A stretch of 64,000 nt of DNA from Chloroflexota bacterium (GTDB lineage Bacteria; Chloroflexota; Anaerolineae; Anaerolineales; Anaerolineaceae). The stretch spans positions 1 to 64,000 of the forward strand of contig JAKQFH010000012.1 in the NCBI GenBank assembly GCA_029556265.1, given 5' to 3'. The notes below the pieces were generated by a model. The model worked only from the letters and a program-made list of their open reading frames with translations, ran no database searches and was not told the origin of the DNA. The stretch's first letter is position 1, and each line of letters begins with the position of its first letter. A program made the position numbers and the translations under genes. Shown piece by piece: positions 43,166 to 52,479 of this stretch.

Positions 43166-44084
43166 GGGTCAGTATCCTCCTGGCTTCACGTTTGTCCTGC
43201 TCAATCTGGTCAATCAGGTCTTGCACGCGTTCATATTTGATTTCCGGGCGCAGATATTCAATAAATTCAACTGTCAGGTTTTCATGATAGATATTATCAT
43301 CAAAATCCAGGAGCAGAGTTTCGATGTTAGCCTGCGTGGTCGTTTCAAAGGTGGGGCGGACCCCCACGCTGGTTACGCCCATCAGCTTTTCCCCGTTAAA
43401 ACTGGCGCGCGTGGCATACACGCCGTATTTTGGCAGAATTTTCTGCGGATTGACCACCTGGTTCGCGGTCGGGAAGCCCAGCTTGGACCCAAGATGTTTG
43501 CCTTCCACCACCTTGCTTCTGACAAAATAGGGGTGCCCAAGCAAATCCGCCGCGCCGCGCACATCGCCGGTCTCCAGGGCTTCGCGCACCCTGCCGGAAG
43601 AAACCGGCTTCCCGTGCAGGCAAAATGGAGGCACAATATCCAGTGTGACGGCGTGCCTGGCGCACTGCTTGCCGAGTTCACGCAAGGTGCCTGTGCGGTC
43701 TTTGCCCAACGCGAAGTTTTCGCTGACGGTCAGACCGCGCAGGTCCAGGTGTTTGAGCAGGAGCGAAAGAAACTGCGCCGCGTTAAGCTCAGCCAACTTC
43801 CGGTCAAAGGTTAAGGTAAACACATAATCCAACCCGCTTTCCGCCAGCAGGACCTGCTTTTCAGCCTCGCATGCCAGGTAAAACGGTCCTTGAATATTCT
43901 GCAGCACCACCCTGGGGTGCGGTTGGAATGTAATCATCGCGGACTTCGCGCCATCCCGGGCGGCGTTTTGCTTTAGTCGGGCCAGCAGCGCCTGATGCCC
44001 GCGGTGCAGTCCGTCAAAATTGCCAATGGTAATCCACAAAGGCTGTTCTTTTAGCTCCGGCAAGTTCTCAAAGAATTGGGTCAC
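43134..44084 (-). CDS. ribF: bifunctional riboflavin kinase / FAD synthetase
   Basis: 316 residues starting with GTG (GAGG 6 bases upstream). It phosphorylates riboflavin to FMN and adenylylates FMN to FAD in the cytosol. The N-terminal nucleotidyltransferase part shows TIGNFDGLHRGHQALL and TFQPHPRVVLQ, with VSSGRVREALETGDV. The C-terminal kinase part shows LGFPTANQV (PTAN), YGVYATRA and the late acidic ENLTVEFIEYLRPE. It sits downstream of truB, as in many bacteria, and upstream of the ThyX-like gene, which would use its FAD product if it is a true flavoenzyme. Confidence 0.95.
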   Translation of the reverse strand: MTQFFENLPELKEQPLWITIGNFDGLHRGHQALLARLKQNAARDGAKSAMITFQPHPRVVLQNIQGPFYLACEAEKQVLLAESGLDYVFTLTFDRKLAELNAAQFLSLLLKHLDLRGLTVSENFALGKDRTGTLRELGKQCARHAVTLDIVPPFCLHGKPVSSGRVREALETGDVRGAADLLGHPYFVRSKVVEGKHLGSKLGFPTANQVVNPQKILPKYGVYATRASFNGEKLMGVTSVGVRPTFETTTQANIETLLLDFDDNIYHENLTVEFIEYLRPEIKYERVQDLIDQIEQDKREARRILTHESCPENLSA

Positions 44085-44104
44085 TGTGTCCTCAAAACCC
44101 CGGC

Positions 44105-44150
44105 AAAAAAATAACCCCGCGCGGCGGAAGCCAACTGAGGGTTATTTTTT
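44105..44150. terminator. terminator between truB and ribF
   Basis: AAAAAATAACCC and GGGTTATTTTTT pair around a GC-rich loop, giving T-runs on both strands. It lies directly after the truB stop, so ribF may need read-through or its own promoter. Confidence 0.75.
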
Positions 44151-44166
44151 GCACGCGATCACTAAT

Positions 44167-45093
44167 CTAAAGGAAAAACACTTTACGGGGCTGCCATTCG
44201 TGCGCCGCGCTGTCGTATTCCATCAGCGCTACCAGTTCACCTTCCTGGCTGACGGCGCGCGCCCATTTGCCCGGCTCCACTTCTTCCAAAGCTGGGACGC
44301 GGTGTCCATGTCGGACTTCATCCACCTGTTCCACGCTCAGTTCCACAGTGTACCAGTCGCCCAGCGCTTCGGCCGCAGGGATCAGGTATTGGTACCAATC
44401 CCCGTTGGCAAAGGCTTCCTGCAGCTTCCGCAAGGAGACCGCGTCGCGCAAGCCAAATCTGCCGTTTTTCGTTCTCCGCAAGCCAGTCAGCGTGGCGCCG
44501 CAGCCGAGTTTTTCTCCCAGGTCGTATGCCAGGGAGCGCACATAAGTGCCCGATGAACATTGAATATCCACCACAGCCTCAGGTGGGTCCCAATCCAACA
44601 GTTCCAATTCGCGCACCTGGATCATGCGCGGTTCAAGTTCAACCTCTTCACCGCGGCGGGCGATTTCGTAAGCTTTTTCACCCTTGACCTTAATGGCAGA
44701 GTACGCCGGGGGTTTCTGTTCGAATTCACCAACAAAACTTTGCAGCACCTGTTCAAACTCTTCATAACTGATGTCCACGGGCGAACGGCGGGTTACGCGC
44801 CCTTCCAGGTCGTATGTGTCTGTGGTAACGCCCAGCTCAATAACCGCCTGATAACGCTTTTCGGAGGCGGAAACGTACTCACTTAAACGCACAGCCGGGC
44901 CAAGCAGCACAACCAGCACACCCGACGCGCGTGGGTCAAGCGTTCCGGTATGCCCCGCCCTGCGGATTTTTGTGCCATTCCGGATTATCTGCACGACATC
45001 GTGCGAAGATAAACCAACGGGTTTATCCACCACCAACACGCCGGAAACATTGCTGGCAAGGATATCTCTGCCTTCATTCATTTCATCTGACAT
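44167..45093 (-). CDS. truB: tRNA pseudouridine-55 synthase
   Basis: 308 residues. It converts U55 in the T-loop of tRNAs to pseudouridine. Motifs are VLVVDKPVGLSSHDVV, the catalytic GHTGTLDPRASGVL (Asp nucleophile), KRYQAVIELGV, QKPPAYSAIKVKG and CSSGTYVRSLAYDLG. A C-terminal PUA-like region follows. It belongs to the nusA-infB-rbfA cluster. AGGTGAG precedes the ATG. Confidence 0.96.
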   Translation of the reverse strand: MSDEMNEGRDILASNVSGVLVVDKPVGLSSHDVVQIIRNGTKIRRAGHTGTLDPRASGVLVVLLGPAVRLSEYVSASEKRYQAVIELGVTTDTYDLEGRVTRRSPVDISYEEFEQVLQSFVGEFEQKPPAYSAIKVKGEKAYEIARRGEEVELEPRMIQVRELELLDWDPPEAVVDIQCSSGTYVRSLAYDLGEKLGCGATLTGLRRTKNGRFGLRDAVSLRKLQEAFANGDWYQYLIPAAEALGDWYTVELSVEQVDEVRHGHRVPALEEVEPGKWARAVSQEGELVALMEYDSAAHEWQPRKVFFL

Positions 45094-45125
45094 AACACAC
45101 TCACCTGGTCAAATATTTTCCCGGT

Positions 45126-46082
45126 TTATCGACCAACCAGGACGTTTTTTGTTTTTTCCAATACCTTTGCAATAACTTCTTGTAAAGAGCCAGTCACATC
45201 CGCCCCTGCCGCTGCGGCATGCCCCCCACCCCCAAACGTGCTCGCAATAGATGAGACATCAATACCCTCAATGGAACGCCAGCTCACCTTCACTCTGTCT
45301 GGCGCTTGCTGAACAAATAATACCACAACAAAGGGCCCTGAGACGGAAGAGAGCAAGTTAACAAGGTCGGCATCATCATTTTCAGGATAGACAGCTTTAA
45401 TTCTATCATCAAGAGTCAACACAGTCCAAAGTATGTTGTCTTCGTACTGGGTTTTAATCAGGCCCTGACCCCAATAACGCAACTCGGAGATGGACCGTGA
45501 AAGCAAGACCTGCCGGTAGACCAGGCTCAAATCCGCGCCTTTCTCCATCAGGTCGGCAGCGGCGCGTAAGGTCTGCGCGTCTGTGCTGGACGTCCGGAAA
45601 CCAATTGTATCTCCCAAAATGCCTGCCAGCAGGCATTGAGCTGTGTCCGCGTCCACCGAAAGCCCCCAGCGGGGGAGTTGATTTGCCAGTACGAACGCGG
45701 TCGCCGAGGCTTCCGGGACGACGATATTAAGCTTACCAAAGTTGGGATTCGTCTGATGATGGTCGATTACCAGGTCAGGCGCGCCCAAACCTTCCAAAAG
45801 CTGGCCTGTCCGTTCGGGTTCGCTGCAGTCTACGGTGATGAGCGTATCGTAGCCACTTTCAATCGAGCGGGTAACCCGGTCCGCGCCCGGCAGGAAACTG
45901 TATTTTTCGGGCATGCCGTCTTGCAAAACCATTTGAACCTGCTTGCCTGCCGCGAGCAGCGGCAGCCCCAGACCCAAAAGCGAACCGACCGCGTCCGCGT
46001 CGGGTCGGATATGCGAAACAATCACGACCGAGTGCGCGTTTTGCAGCAGGCGGCGGATGGCAGAATCAAGCTCTTCAGTCAC
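45126..46082 (-). CDS. nrnA: DHH family nanoRNase/pAp phosphatase
   Basis: 318 residues from the GTG at 46082, which overlaps the rbfA stop by 8 bases and has GGAAG in front; a longer frame is possible. It degrades very short RNAs and dephosphorylates 3'-phosphoadenosine-5'-phosphate. DHH/DHHA1 motifs: VSHIRPDADAVGS, VDCSEPERTGQ, IDHHQTNPNFG and, in DHHA1, GGGHAAAAGADV. Location between rbfA and truB is the standard place for this gene. Confidence 0.93.
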   Translation of the reverse strand: MTEELDSAIRRLLQNAHSVVIVSHIRPDADAVGSLLGLGLPLLAAGKQVQMVLQDGMPEKYSFLPGADRVTRSIESGYDTLITVDCSEPERTGQLLEGLGAPDLVIDHHQTNPNFGKLNIVVPEASATAFVLANQLPRWGLSVDADTAQCLLAGILGDTIGFRTSSTDAQTLRAAADLMEKGADLSLVYRQVLLSRSISELRYWGQGLIKTQYEDNILWTVLTLDDRIKAVYPENDDADLVNLLSSVSGPFVVVLFVQQAPDRVKVSWRSIEGIDVSSIASTFGGGGHAAAAGADVTGSLQEVIAKVLEKTKNVLVGR

Positions 46083-46476
46083 TGTTTTCTTCCGCTTCTT
46101 CTTCAGAACGGTTTGCGTCTGCTTGTTCGCTTTCCTCACGCAGTTGCGCCAGGAGCGTATCAATCCGGTCTGCCCGCTCGGGCGTTGGGTCCCAAAAAAA
46201 GCGCAGTCTGGGCATTACGCGCAGGTCAATCTCATTGGAAAGCTCATATTTCAGAAATCCCCGCGCGTGATTAAGCGCCTGGATAACTTCGCGTTCGCGG
46301 GTTTGCCCTTCCGGCGCGGAAACATAAATATTCGCGTAATCCAGTTCTCTATCCACCTTTACGTCGGTGACATTCACGCCAGTGAGCCGCGGATCTTCGA
46401 TTTTGTTAAGGAGAGTCAGGGAAAGCACCTCCCGGAACCGATCGTTGATGCGTTTCATTCGCAGTGGTGTAGGCAT
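46075..46476 (-). CDS. rbfA: ribosome-binding factor A
   Basis: 133 residues. A single type II KH-like fold that helps 30S maturation at the 16S rRNA 5' end. Recognised by RINDRFREVLSLTLLNKIEDPRL, VNVTDVKVDRELDYANIYV, LNHARGFLKYELS and LRVMPRLRFFWDPTPERADRI. The C-terminus ends in an acidic tail. GGAGG precedes the ATG. It lies between infB and nrnA. Confidence 0.95.
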   Translation of the reverse strand: MPTPLRMKRINDRFREVLSLTLLNKIEDPRLTGVNVTDVKVDRELDYANIYVSAPEGQTREREVIQALNHARGFLKYELSNEIDLRVMPRLRFFWDPTPERADRIDTLLAQLREESEQADANRSEEEAEENSD

Positions 46477-46502
46477 CGTACCTCCAAATTTTCCCGGTCG
46501 GG

Positions 46503-48287
46503 TTATCCGCCGAACTTCTCCATAATAAAGCTCTCGATGGTATCGCCAACCTCAAATTCTTCAAAGTTCTTGATGGAGATACCACATTCCATCCCCACCC
46601 GGACTTCGCGGACATCTTCTTTTTCGCGTTTTAGCGATGAAATCTCACCGGTGAAGATGGGTTCATCATTACGCACAACGCGCACGCTGGCATTACGGCG
46701 GATTTCGCCCTCACTCACGCGGCAGCCAGCTGCCATGCCGGCTTTGGAGACCTTAAAGATAGCCAGAACTTGCGCCGAGCCGATAACCTTCTCAACCATT
46801 TCCGGTTCGAGCAAGCCCTTAAGCGCTTTTTCAACATCCTCCAGCAAACGGTAAATGATTTTATAGACGCGGATGGAAACACCGTCGGCCTCGGCCATAT
46901 GCCGTGTGTTCTGGTCCACATCCACGTTAAAACCGAGGATAACCGCGTTGGAAGCGGCTGCCAGAGCGACATCCGATTCCGTGATATTTCCTGTTTCGGA
47001 GTGCAGCACCTGAATAGAGATATCCTTCTCCTGTTTTCCAAGGTCTTCCAGAGAATTCACAATCGGTTCAAGTGAGCCGCGCACGTCCGCCTTCAGGATG
47101 AGGCGAAGTTCTTTGGTTTCGCCGGATTTTACTTTGGCGAACAACTCTTCAAGCGTGGCGCGCTTAAGACTGCGCTTTGCTTCCCGTTCCGCTTTGCGTC
47201 CTTCAACAATCTGCCGCGCTTCGCGTTCGTTTCCCACTACCTGGAACAAATCCCCAACGTCTGGCAGGCGATCCAGACCCATCACGATTACCGGCGTGGA
47301 AGGCGGAGCTTTTTCAATGCGTTTGCGCCGCTGATCAAACATGGCCTTTATTTTTCCGTAACTTTCGCCGGCAACCACCACGCTGCCAAGCTTCAAGGTT
47401 CCATTTTGGACCAAAAGCGTCACCATCGGGCCGGTAGTTTTGTCCAGGTTGCCTTCCACAACCGCGCCCATACAGGCGCCTTTGGGGTTAGCTTTGATAA
47501 CCATATTATCCGCGACAAGCAGGATAGTTTCCAGCAGGTCGTCCAAACCTTTACGCGTTTTGGCGGATACCGGCACCACGAAGGTATCCCCATCCCATTG
47601 GTCGGGTTGAAGCCCGATATCGGCCAGTTGACGCTTCACCAGGTCGGGGTTGGCATCCGGTTTGTCAATTTTGTTCAACGCCACGACGATCGGCACTTGA
47701 GCCGCCTTGGCATGGTTGACAGCTTCTTTGGTTTGCGGTTGAACGCCGTCATCTGCCGCCACAACCAGAATGACAATATCCGCGCCTTTGGCTCCGCGCG
47801 CGCGCATTGATGAAAACGCGGAGTGCCCGGGGGTATCCAGGAAAGTAATCAGGCGGTTCTTATGCATCACCTGATAGGCGCCAATGTGTTGGGTAATCCC
47901 ACCGGCTTCCCCGCCCGCCACGTTGGTGTGACGAATCGCGTCCAGCAAGGTCGTTTTGCCGTGGTCAACGTGGCCCAGGATTGTAATTACGGGGGGGCGG
48001 TTTTCGAGCTTACCGGGGTCCTCATCCATGATGATGCGACGCCACAACGGAATCTCACCGGTTTCCTCTTGTAACACCTCTTCTTTATGCAGTTGAGGGG
48101 TGAAGCCCAGTTCGGTAGCGACCACCGCGGCGGTATCAAAGTCCACCTGCTGATTGATACTTGCCATCACGCCGTTGGACATCAGGATTTTGATGACCTG
48201 CACGGGGCTGGTATTCAGGTGCGCCGCCAATTCGCGCACGGTAATTGTGTAAGGGAGTATAACGTTATTATTCCCGTCATTGCTCAT
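46503..48287 (-). CDS. infB: translation initiation factor IF-2 (short form)
   Basis: 594 residues. It brings initiator tRNA to the 30S subunit and hydrolyses GTP on subunit joining. A short N-terminal IF2_N domain ([21 protein letters not shown]-like start) leads into the GTPase with [37 protein letters not shown] and VSAKTRKG. Domains II, III and the fMet-tRNA-binding C-terminal domain follow. The long variable N-terminal domain of many bacteria is missing, giving a compact factor. GGAGGTGG precedes the ATG. Confidence 0.97.
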   Translation of the reverse strand: MSNDGNNNVILPYTITVRELAAHLNTSPVQVIKILMSNGVMASINQQVDFDTAAVVATELGFTPQLHKEEVLQEETGEIPLWRRIIMDEDPGKLENRPPVITILGHVDHGKTTLLDAIRHTNVAGGEAGGITQHIGAYQVMHKNRLITFLDTPGHSAFSSMRARGAKGADIVILVVAADDGVQPQTKEAVNHAKAAQVPIVVALNKIDKPDANPDLVKRQLADIGLQPDQWDGDTFVVPVSAKTRKGLDDLLETILLVADNMVIKANPKGACMGAVVEGNLDKTTGPMVTLLVQNGTLKLGSVVVAGESYGKIKAMFDQRRKRIEKAPPSTPVIVMGLDRLPDVGDLFQVVGNEREARQIVEGRKAEREAKRSLKRATLEELFAKVKSGETKELRLILKADVRGSLEPIVNSLEDLGKQEKDISIQVLHSETGNITESDVALAAASNAVILGFNVDVDQNTRHMAEADGVSIRVYKIIYRLLEDVEKALKGLLEPEMVEKVIGSAQVLAIFKVSKAGMAAGCRVSEGEIRRNASVRVVRNDEPIFTGEISSLKREKEDVREVRVGMECGISIKNFEEFEVGDTIESFIMEKFGG

Positions 48288-48374
48288 AGTCCACCTCCAT
48301 AGTTTTTTGGTCAGCAGCAGCGCTGGATTTGGTTTTATGAGCCCGACAGGCGTAAGCGTTACATGGGTTAATCC

Positions 48375-48704
48375 TTAACGAACGCTGTTCCTGTCAGTGG
48401 AAACCTCGTTGATTTCAGTTTCCACTGGCAGTGTTTGCATGAAGGCGGTCAATGTGACCAAATCCTGCTCAGAAAGGGCGGTTCGCAGCGCATTGGCAAG
48501 CGGACCTTTCAGTCCTTTTTCCCAGCAGGCTCTCGCGTCGTGAAGATATGCTCCTCTGCCAGCGAGCTTGCCCGTCGGGTCCACCCGCACACCCTTGTCC
48601 GTGCGCACCAAACGCAACAGGTTGCGTTTGGGCAGAACTTCACGGCATCCGACACAGGTGCGTTGTGGGATATGCTTTGGTTTGCGTGAACTTTTTGCTG
48701 CCAC
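48375..48704 (-). CDS. ylxR: YlxR/RnpM (DUF448) RNA-binding protein
   Basis: 109 residues, starting with GTG at 48704. Contains RTCVGCREVLPKRNLLRLVR, DPTGKLAGRGAYLH and CWEKGL, the DUF448 signature. Its Bacillus relative RnpM binds RNase P RNA. Standard place between nusA and infB. The last ~25 residues are an extra tail. The ribosome site (AAAGG) runs directly into the start codon, so the exact start is uncertain. Confidence 0.93.
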   Translation of the reverse strand: MAAKSSRKPKHIPQRTCVGCREVLPKRNLLRLVRTDKGVRVDPTGKLAGRGAYLHDARACWEKGLKGPLANALRTALSEQDLVTLTAFMQTLPVETEINEVSTDRNSVR

Positions 48705-48730
48705 CTTTATCTGCTTGTTCTAATTCTTAT

Positions 48731-50635
48731 TTACCAATCCTCGTCCCAACTATCGTCTTTTTTGTGCTTATACCGGACGATAGATTCATCTTTTTCCGGG
48801 TCGTACTCCACAGTATAACCCTTTTTCTTCTTGCCCTTACCCTTCTTGTCCTGCTTCAGGTCTCCGCCTTCGTCTTCGGCTGCCAGGTCGCGAATTTTCT
48901 CATCACGCCGCAAGGACTCAAGGTTGAAGAGTTCTTCAAAGCTCTTTTCGTCCGTCTCGGGTTCTTCCGCAGCGGCTGGCGCTTCTTCCGTGCCGGCGGC
49001 GGGTTCTTCCGCGGCGGCCGCGTCTGCGGGCGCTTCGACCGCTTCAGGGGCGGCATGCCCGGCAGCTGCCGCGTCCAGGGCCACTTCGGCGGGAGCTCCT
49101 TCCGCCGTAGGTTCCGATACCGTTTCCAGCGCGGGGAACTGATAGCTTTCAACCAGGGCTGTAATCTCGTCCATGGCTTTGGGCCCAATTCCATTGAGCG
49201 ATAGTATCTTATCGGCATCCAGTTTCGTCTGGAGTATCAAATCTCCAAAGCTCTCCATGCCAGCTTCCTGAAGAATGGTCAGGATGTGCTCTTTGAGCGG
49301 AACATCCAGAATGGGCATCTCAAAAGCGCGCGCGTCGATCGTCTCGCGTACTGCCCGGATCTGAGCCAACTCGGCGGCGTCTTCCAGTTTGCGGTCTGCC
49401 TCGCCGCGTTTTTCCACTCGATCCACAAAACGTGCCATCAGGGTGTTTTCTTCCGGAACGAGCGTCTTTCCATCTTCTTTCTTCTGCAGGATTTCGTCAA
49501 TCCGGGTTATTACTTCAGCCTCTTCGGCAGCCATGTCCTGCAAGGATTGATCCGTGCGCAATTTCAACAGAGCCCGTGAGGCGGCTTCGGCGACGCTCAT
49601 AATGTCAATCCGCCAACCGGTCAGCTTGGCTGCCAGGCGTGCGTTTTGGCCTTCTTTCCCGATGGCAAGGCTCAATTGATCTTCCGGGACAACCACAGTC
49701 GCGGTTTTGTTTTCACCATCGGCTTGATTGAGGTACACGCCGGAAGCTTTTGCCGGGCTGATCGCTTTTTCAATGTAAACCGCGGGGTCGCTCTTCCATT
49801 CAATCACGTCAATCTTTTCGCCGTGCAGTTCGTTCACAATCGCCTGGATGCGCACGCCTTTTTGACCAACGCAAGCGCCGACCGGGTCGATGCCCATCTG
49901 CGTCGCGGATACTGCCACTTTGGCGCGCTGTCCGGGTTCGCGCGCGATGGATCGGATTTCAACAATGCCGTGATAAATTTCGGGGACTTCGTTTTCAAGC
50001 AGGCGGCGCAGGTAATTGCGGTGCGTATGCGAAAGCAGAATCTGCAGACCCTTGGGCGTGTCCTTCACCTCGTACACGTAAGCGCGAATGCGTTCGTGCA
50101 GGCGGAAGCGCTCCCCGGGGATCATATCCTTGCGCAGCATGGTACCCTCAGCCTTCAGGTCCAATCCAATGGTGGCCTGAGCTTTATTAACCGCTTGCAG
50201 AACGCCGCTGATGATTTCTCCGACCTGACGACTGAAGAACTCAAACTGCTGGTTCTTTTCCGCGTCGCGGATTTTTTGTTGAATCGCCTGGCGTGCCGTT
50301 GAGGCGGCAATCCGGCCGAAATCTTCCGGGGTGGATTCAATCATTACAAGGTCGCCAAGCTGTGCGTTCGGATCCACCGCGCGGGCGTCTTCCAACAGCA
50401 CTTCCGTGCGCGCGTCAATGATTGAGTCAGCCACTTCTTTTTCAGCAAAGATCTTGACCCCTCCCTTGTCCTTGTCCATGTCGATTTCCACTTTGACGAC
50501 CTGAGCATTGGAGGCGCCGACGGTTTTCCGGTATGCGGCGATCATGGCAGTTTCCAGCGCGTTCATAATTGTTTCGCGCGGAAGCTGCTTTTCTTCCAGG
50601 ACCTCGTTAAAGGCTAAGGCAAACTCGCTTTTCAT
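48731..50635 (-). CDS. nusA: transcription factor NusA with long low-complexity C-terminal extension
   Basis: 634 residues. NusA binds RNA polymerase and nascent RNA to control pausing, termination and antitermination. N-terminal RNAP-binding domain (about 1-130), S1 domain, then KH domains with [19 protein letters not shown] and [20 protein letters not shown] helix-hairpin-helix/AR-like piece follows ([19 protein letters not shown], about 505-525). Beyond it is a ~100-residue Ala/Glu/Pro-rich stretch and a Lys-rich then acidic end ([19 protein letters not shown]). It is longer than the usual 350-500 residues. First gene of the cluster; rimP, normally upstream, is absent. Confidence 0.95.
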   Translation of the reverse strand: MKSEFALAFNEVLEEKQLPRETIMNALETAMIAAYRKTVGASNAQVVKVEIDMDKDKGGVKIFAEKEVADSIIDARTEVLLEDARAVDPNAQLGDLVMIESTPEDFGRIAASTARQAIQQKIRDAEKNQQFEFFSRQVGEIISGVLQAVNKAQATIGLDLKAEGTMLRKDMIPGERFRLHERIRAYVYEVKDTPKGLQILLSHTHRNYLRRLLENEVPEIYHGIVEIRSIAREPGQRAKVAVSATQMGIDPVGACVGQKGVRIQAIVNELHGEKIDVIEWKSDPAVYIEKAISPAKASGVYLNQADGENKTATVVVPEDQLSLAIGKEGQNARLAAKLTGWRIDIMSVAEAASRALLKLRTDQSLQDMAAEEAEVITRIDEILQKKEDGKTLVPEENTLMARFVDRVEKRGEADRKLEDAAELAQIRAVRETIDARAFEMPILDVPLKEHILTILQEAGMESFGDLILQTKLDADKILSLNGIGPKAMDEITALVESYQFPALETVSEPTAEGAPAEVALDAAAAGHAAPEAVEAPADAAAAEEPAAGTEEAPAAAEEPETDEKSFEELFNLESLRRDEKIRDLAAEDEGGDLKQDKKGKGKKKKGYTVEYDPEKDESIVRYKHKKDDSWDEDW

Positions 50636-50689
50636 TTTTTCTTACTCCAAAATTCCGTTCTTTCCAAAATACACCTCCCTGATACAAAG

Positions 50690-50712
50690 AAAAGTGGGAA
50701 GCTCCCACTTTT
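50690..50712 (-). promoter_or_regulatory. terminator-like attenuator hairpin in the nusA leader
   Basis: AAAAGTGGGA and TCCCACTTTT pair perfectly (10 bp, 3-base loop) and the minus strand continues CTTTG after TTTT. It lies between the predicted nusA promoter and the nusA ATG, so it could act as a transcriptional attenuator of the operon. Confidence 0.65.
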
Positions 50713-50746
50713 CAGACCAGAAAAGTATCGCATTGTTGATGTCAGT

Positions 50747-50774
50747 AGTTTACCATAGTTTTATGCAAATGCAA
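50747..50774 (-). promoter_or_regulatory. promoter of the nusA-infB operon
   Basis: Minus-strand TTGCAT (50769-50774), 16 bases, TAAACT (50747-50752), giving a leader of about 105 bases that includes the attenuator-like hairpin. Confidence 0.6.
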
Positions 50775-50823
50775 GAAAAACGCCAAACCATTCCCAATCC
50801 GAAATACAGCCCCATATAACAGG

Positions 50824-50829
50824 TATAAT
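50824..50829 (+). promoter_or_regulatory. -10 box of the GH13 glucosidase gene
   Basis: TATAAT 25 bases before the ATG at 50855, with a perfect AGGAGG between. No good -35 at 16-18 bases. Confidence 0.5.
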
Positions 50830-50854
50830 TCAGGTGACTATCCAGGAGGATACT

Positions 50855-52459
50855 ATGAAAGCAAAACGAACTTGGTGGCGGGACGGGGTTATCTATCAAA
50901 TCTACCCCCGCTCATTTCAGGATACCAACGCGGATGGAATCGGCGATTTGCAGGGTATCATCCAGCGCCTGGACTATCTTAAAGACCTCGGCATTGACGG
51001 CATCTGGCTTTCGCCAATCAACCCTTCCCCCGATGTGGATTTTGGCTATGATGTTTCGGACTATCTCAACATAGACGCGAAGTTTGGCAGTATGCAGGAT
51101 TTTGACCTGCTCCTTAACGAAGCTCACCGCCGCAACATTCACATCATCATGGACCTGGTGCTGAACCACAGTTCCGACCAACATCCCTGGTTCCAGGAAT
51201 CATTGAAATCGAAGGACAACCCATACCACGATTGGTACCTCTGGCGGGACCCGGCGCCGGATGGAGATTACCCCAACAACTGGTTGTCTTTTTTCGGCGG
51301 CTCCGGCTGGGAATACAACAGCAGCCTGAACCAGTATTATTACCACACCTTTTGCCCAGAACAGCCGGACTTGAACTTCCGCAACCCGGAAGTGCGCCAG
51401 GCAATCCTGGATGTGTTTCGCTTCTGGCTGGAGCGCGGCGTGGACGGTTTTCGCTTGGATGTGTTCAACGCCTACTTCAAAGACCGGGAACTGCGCGACA
51501 ATCCCCGCCGGCGCGGCCTGCACCTGCGTCCGTATGACCGCTTCGAGCACGTGAACGACATCTCCCAGCCCGAGATGTTCCCTTTCCTGCAGGAAATTCG
51601 CAAGCTGGTGGATAAATATCCAAATCGTTATGTGGTTGGTGAAACCTTCCTGGCAAGCCCTGTGCAGGCGCGGATGTACATCGCCCCCGATTTGCTCCAC
51701 GCGGGTTTCGATTACGCTTACGCCCGGAGCCCCTGGGGTCCGACCGGCTTCGGCAATGCCGTGGCGTATTGGGACGCCTTACACGGGGAGAAAGACTGGC
51801 CGAATTACTTCCTCAATAACCACGACACCCCTCGCAGCGCCTCCCGTTACGTCACCGGTGAGGATGACGCCCGTCTGAAGCTGCTGGCAAGCATGCATCT
51901 GACCCTGCGCGGAACCCCATACCTGTATTATGGCGAGGAAATCGGCATGCGCGACACACGTTACAGCCGCGCCGAAATTCAGGACCCGGTCGGCAAGCGT
52001 AAATGGCTCAGCGTAAAAGGTCGCGACGGCTGCCGCTCCCCGATGCAGTGGGACGCGAGCGCGAATGCCGGCTTCAGCCCCGCCAAACCCTGGCTGCGCG
52101 TCAACCCCGAGTATCCTACCCGGAATGTGGAGGCCCAGCTCCAGGATCCGGAGTCTCTGCTGAATTTCTACCGCGCGCTCATCAGGCTGCGCAGGGAAAA
52201 CCCCGCGCTGCACGCCGGCAGCCTGGAATTACTGCCGCTGGAAAATGAATCGGTGTTGGTTTACAAACGCAGCGCTCCCACTCAGGAGGCGCTTATCGCG
52301 CTGAATTTTTCCAACCACCCTCAGCAGGTAAACCTGCCGGGAGAAGATAATACGCGCGCCTGGCAGCTGCTGTTTGGCGGCAGTGAATCCGACCCGCCGC
52401 TGCTTGACGCGGACAGCCTGAGCCTGCCAGCCTACGGGACGGCAATCCTGAGCCGATAA
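50855..52459 (+). CDS. GH13 alpha-glucosidase (oligo-1,6-glucosidase type)
   Basis: 534 residues from the ATG at 50855 (AGGAGG 5 bases before). Cytosolic (beta/alpha)8 barrel. Conserved regions: DLVLNH (100-105), GFRLDVFN with nucleophile Asp202, VVGETF with acid/base Glu263, and NNHDTPR with Asp324. WWRDGVIYQIYPRSFQDTNADGIGDL at the start and the GRDGCRSPMQWD segment are typical of oligo-1,6-glucosidases and alpha-glucosidases of GH13 subfamilies 23 and 31. It releases glucose from the non-reducing end of small alpha-glucans. Linkage preference cannot be read with confidence. It is followed after 20 bases by a DNA-methylase-like gene. Confidence 0.93.
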   Translation: MKAKRTWWRDGVIYQIYPRSFQDTNADGIGDLQGIIQRLDYLKDLGIDGIWLSPINPSPDVDFGYDVSDYLNIDAKFGSMQDFDLLLNEAHRRNIHIIMDLVLNHSSDQHPWFQESLKSKDNPYHDWYLWRDPAPDGDYPNNWLSFFGGSGWEYNSSLNQYYYHTFCPEQPDLNFRNPEVRQAILDVFRFWLERGVDGFRLDVFNAYFKDRELRDNPRRRGLHLRPYDRFEHVNDISQPEMFPFLQEIRKLVDKYPNRYVVGETFLASPVQARMYIAPDLLHAGFDYAYARSPWGPTGFGNAVAYWDALHGEKDWPNYFLNNHDTPRSASRYVTGEDDARLKLLASMHLTLRGTPYLYYGEEIGMRDTRYSRAEIQDPVGKRKWLSVKGRDGCRSPMQWDASANAGFSPAKPWLRVNPEYPTRNVEAQLQDPESLLNFYRALIRLRRENPALHAGSLELLPLENESVLVYKRSAPTQEALIALNFSNHPQQVNLPGEDNTRAWQLLFGGSESDPPLLDADSLSLPAYGTAILSR

Positions 52460-52479
52460 GGGTTAGGAAAGGCCGGCTG

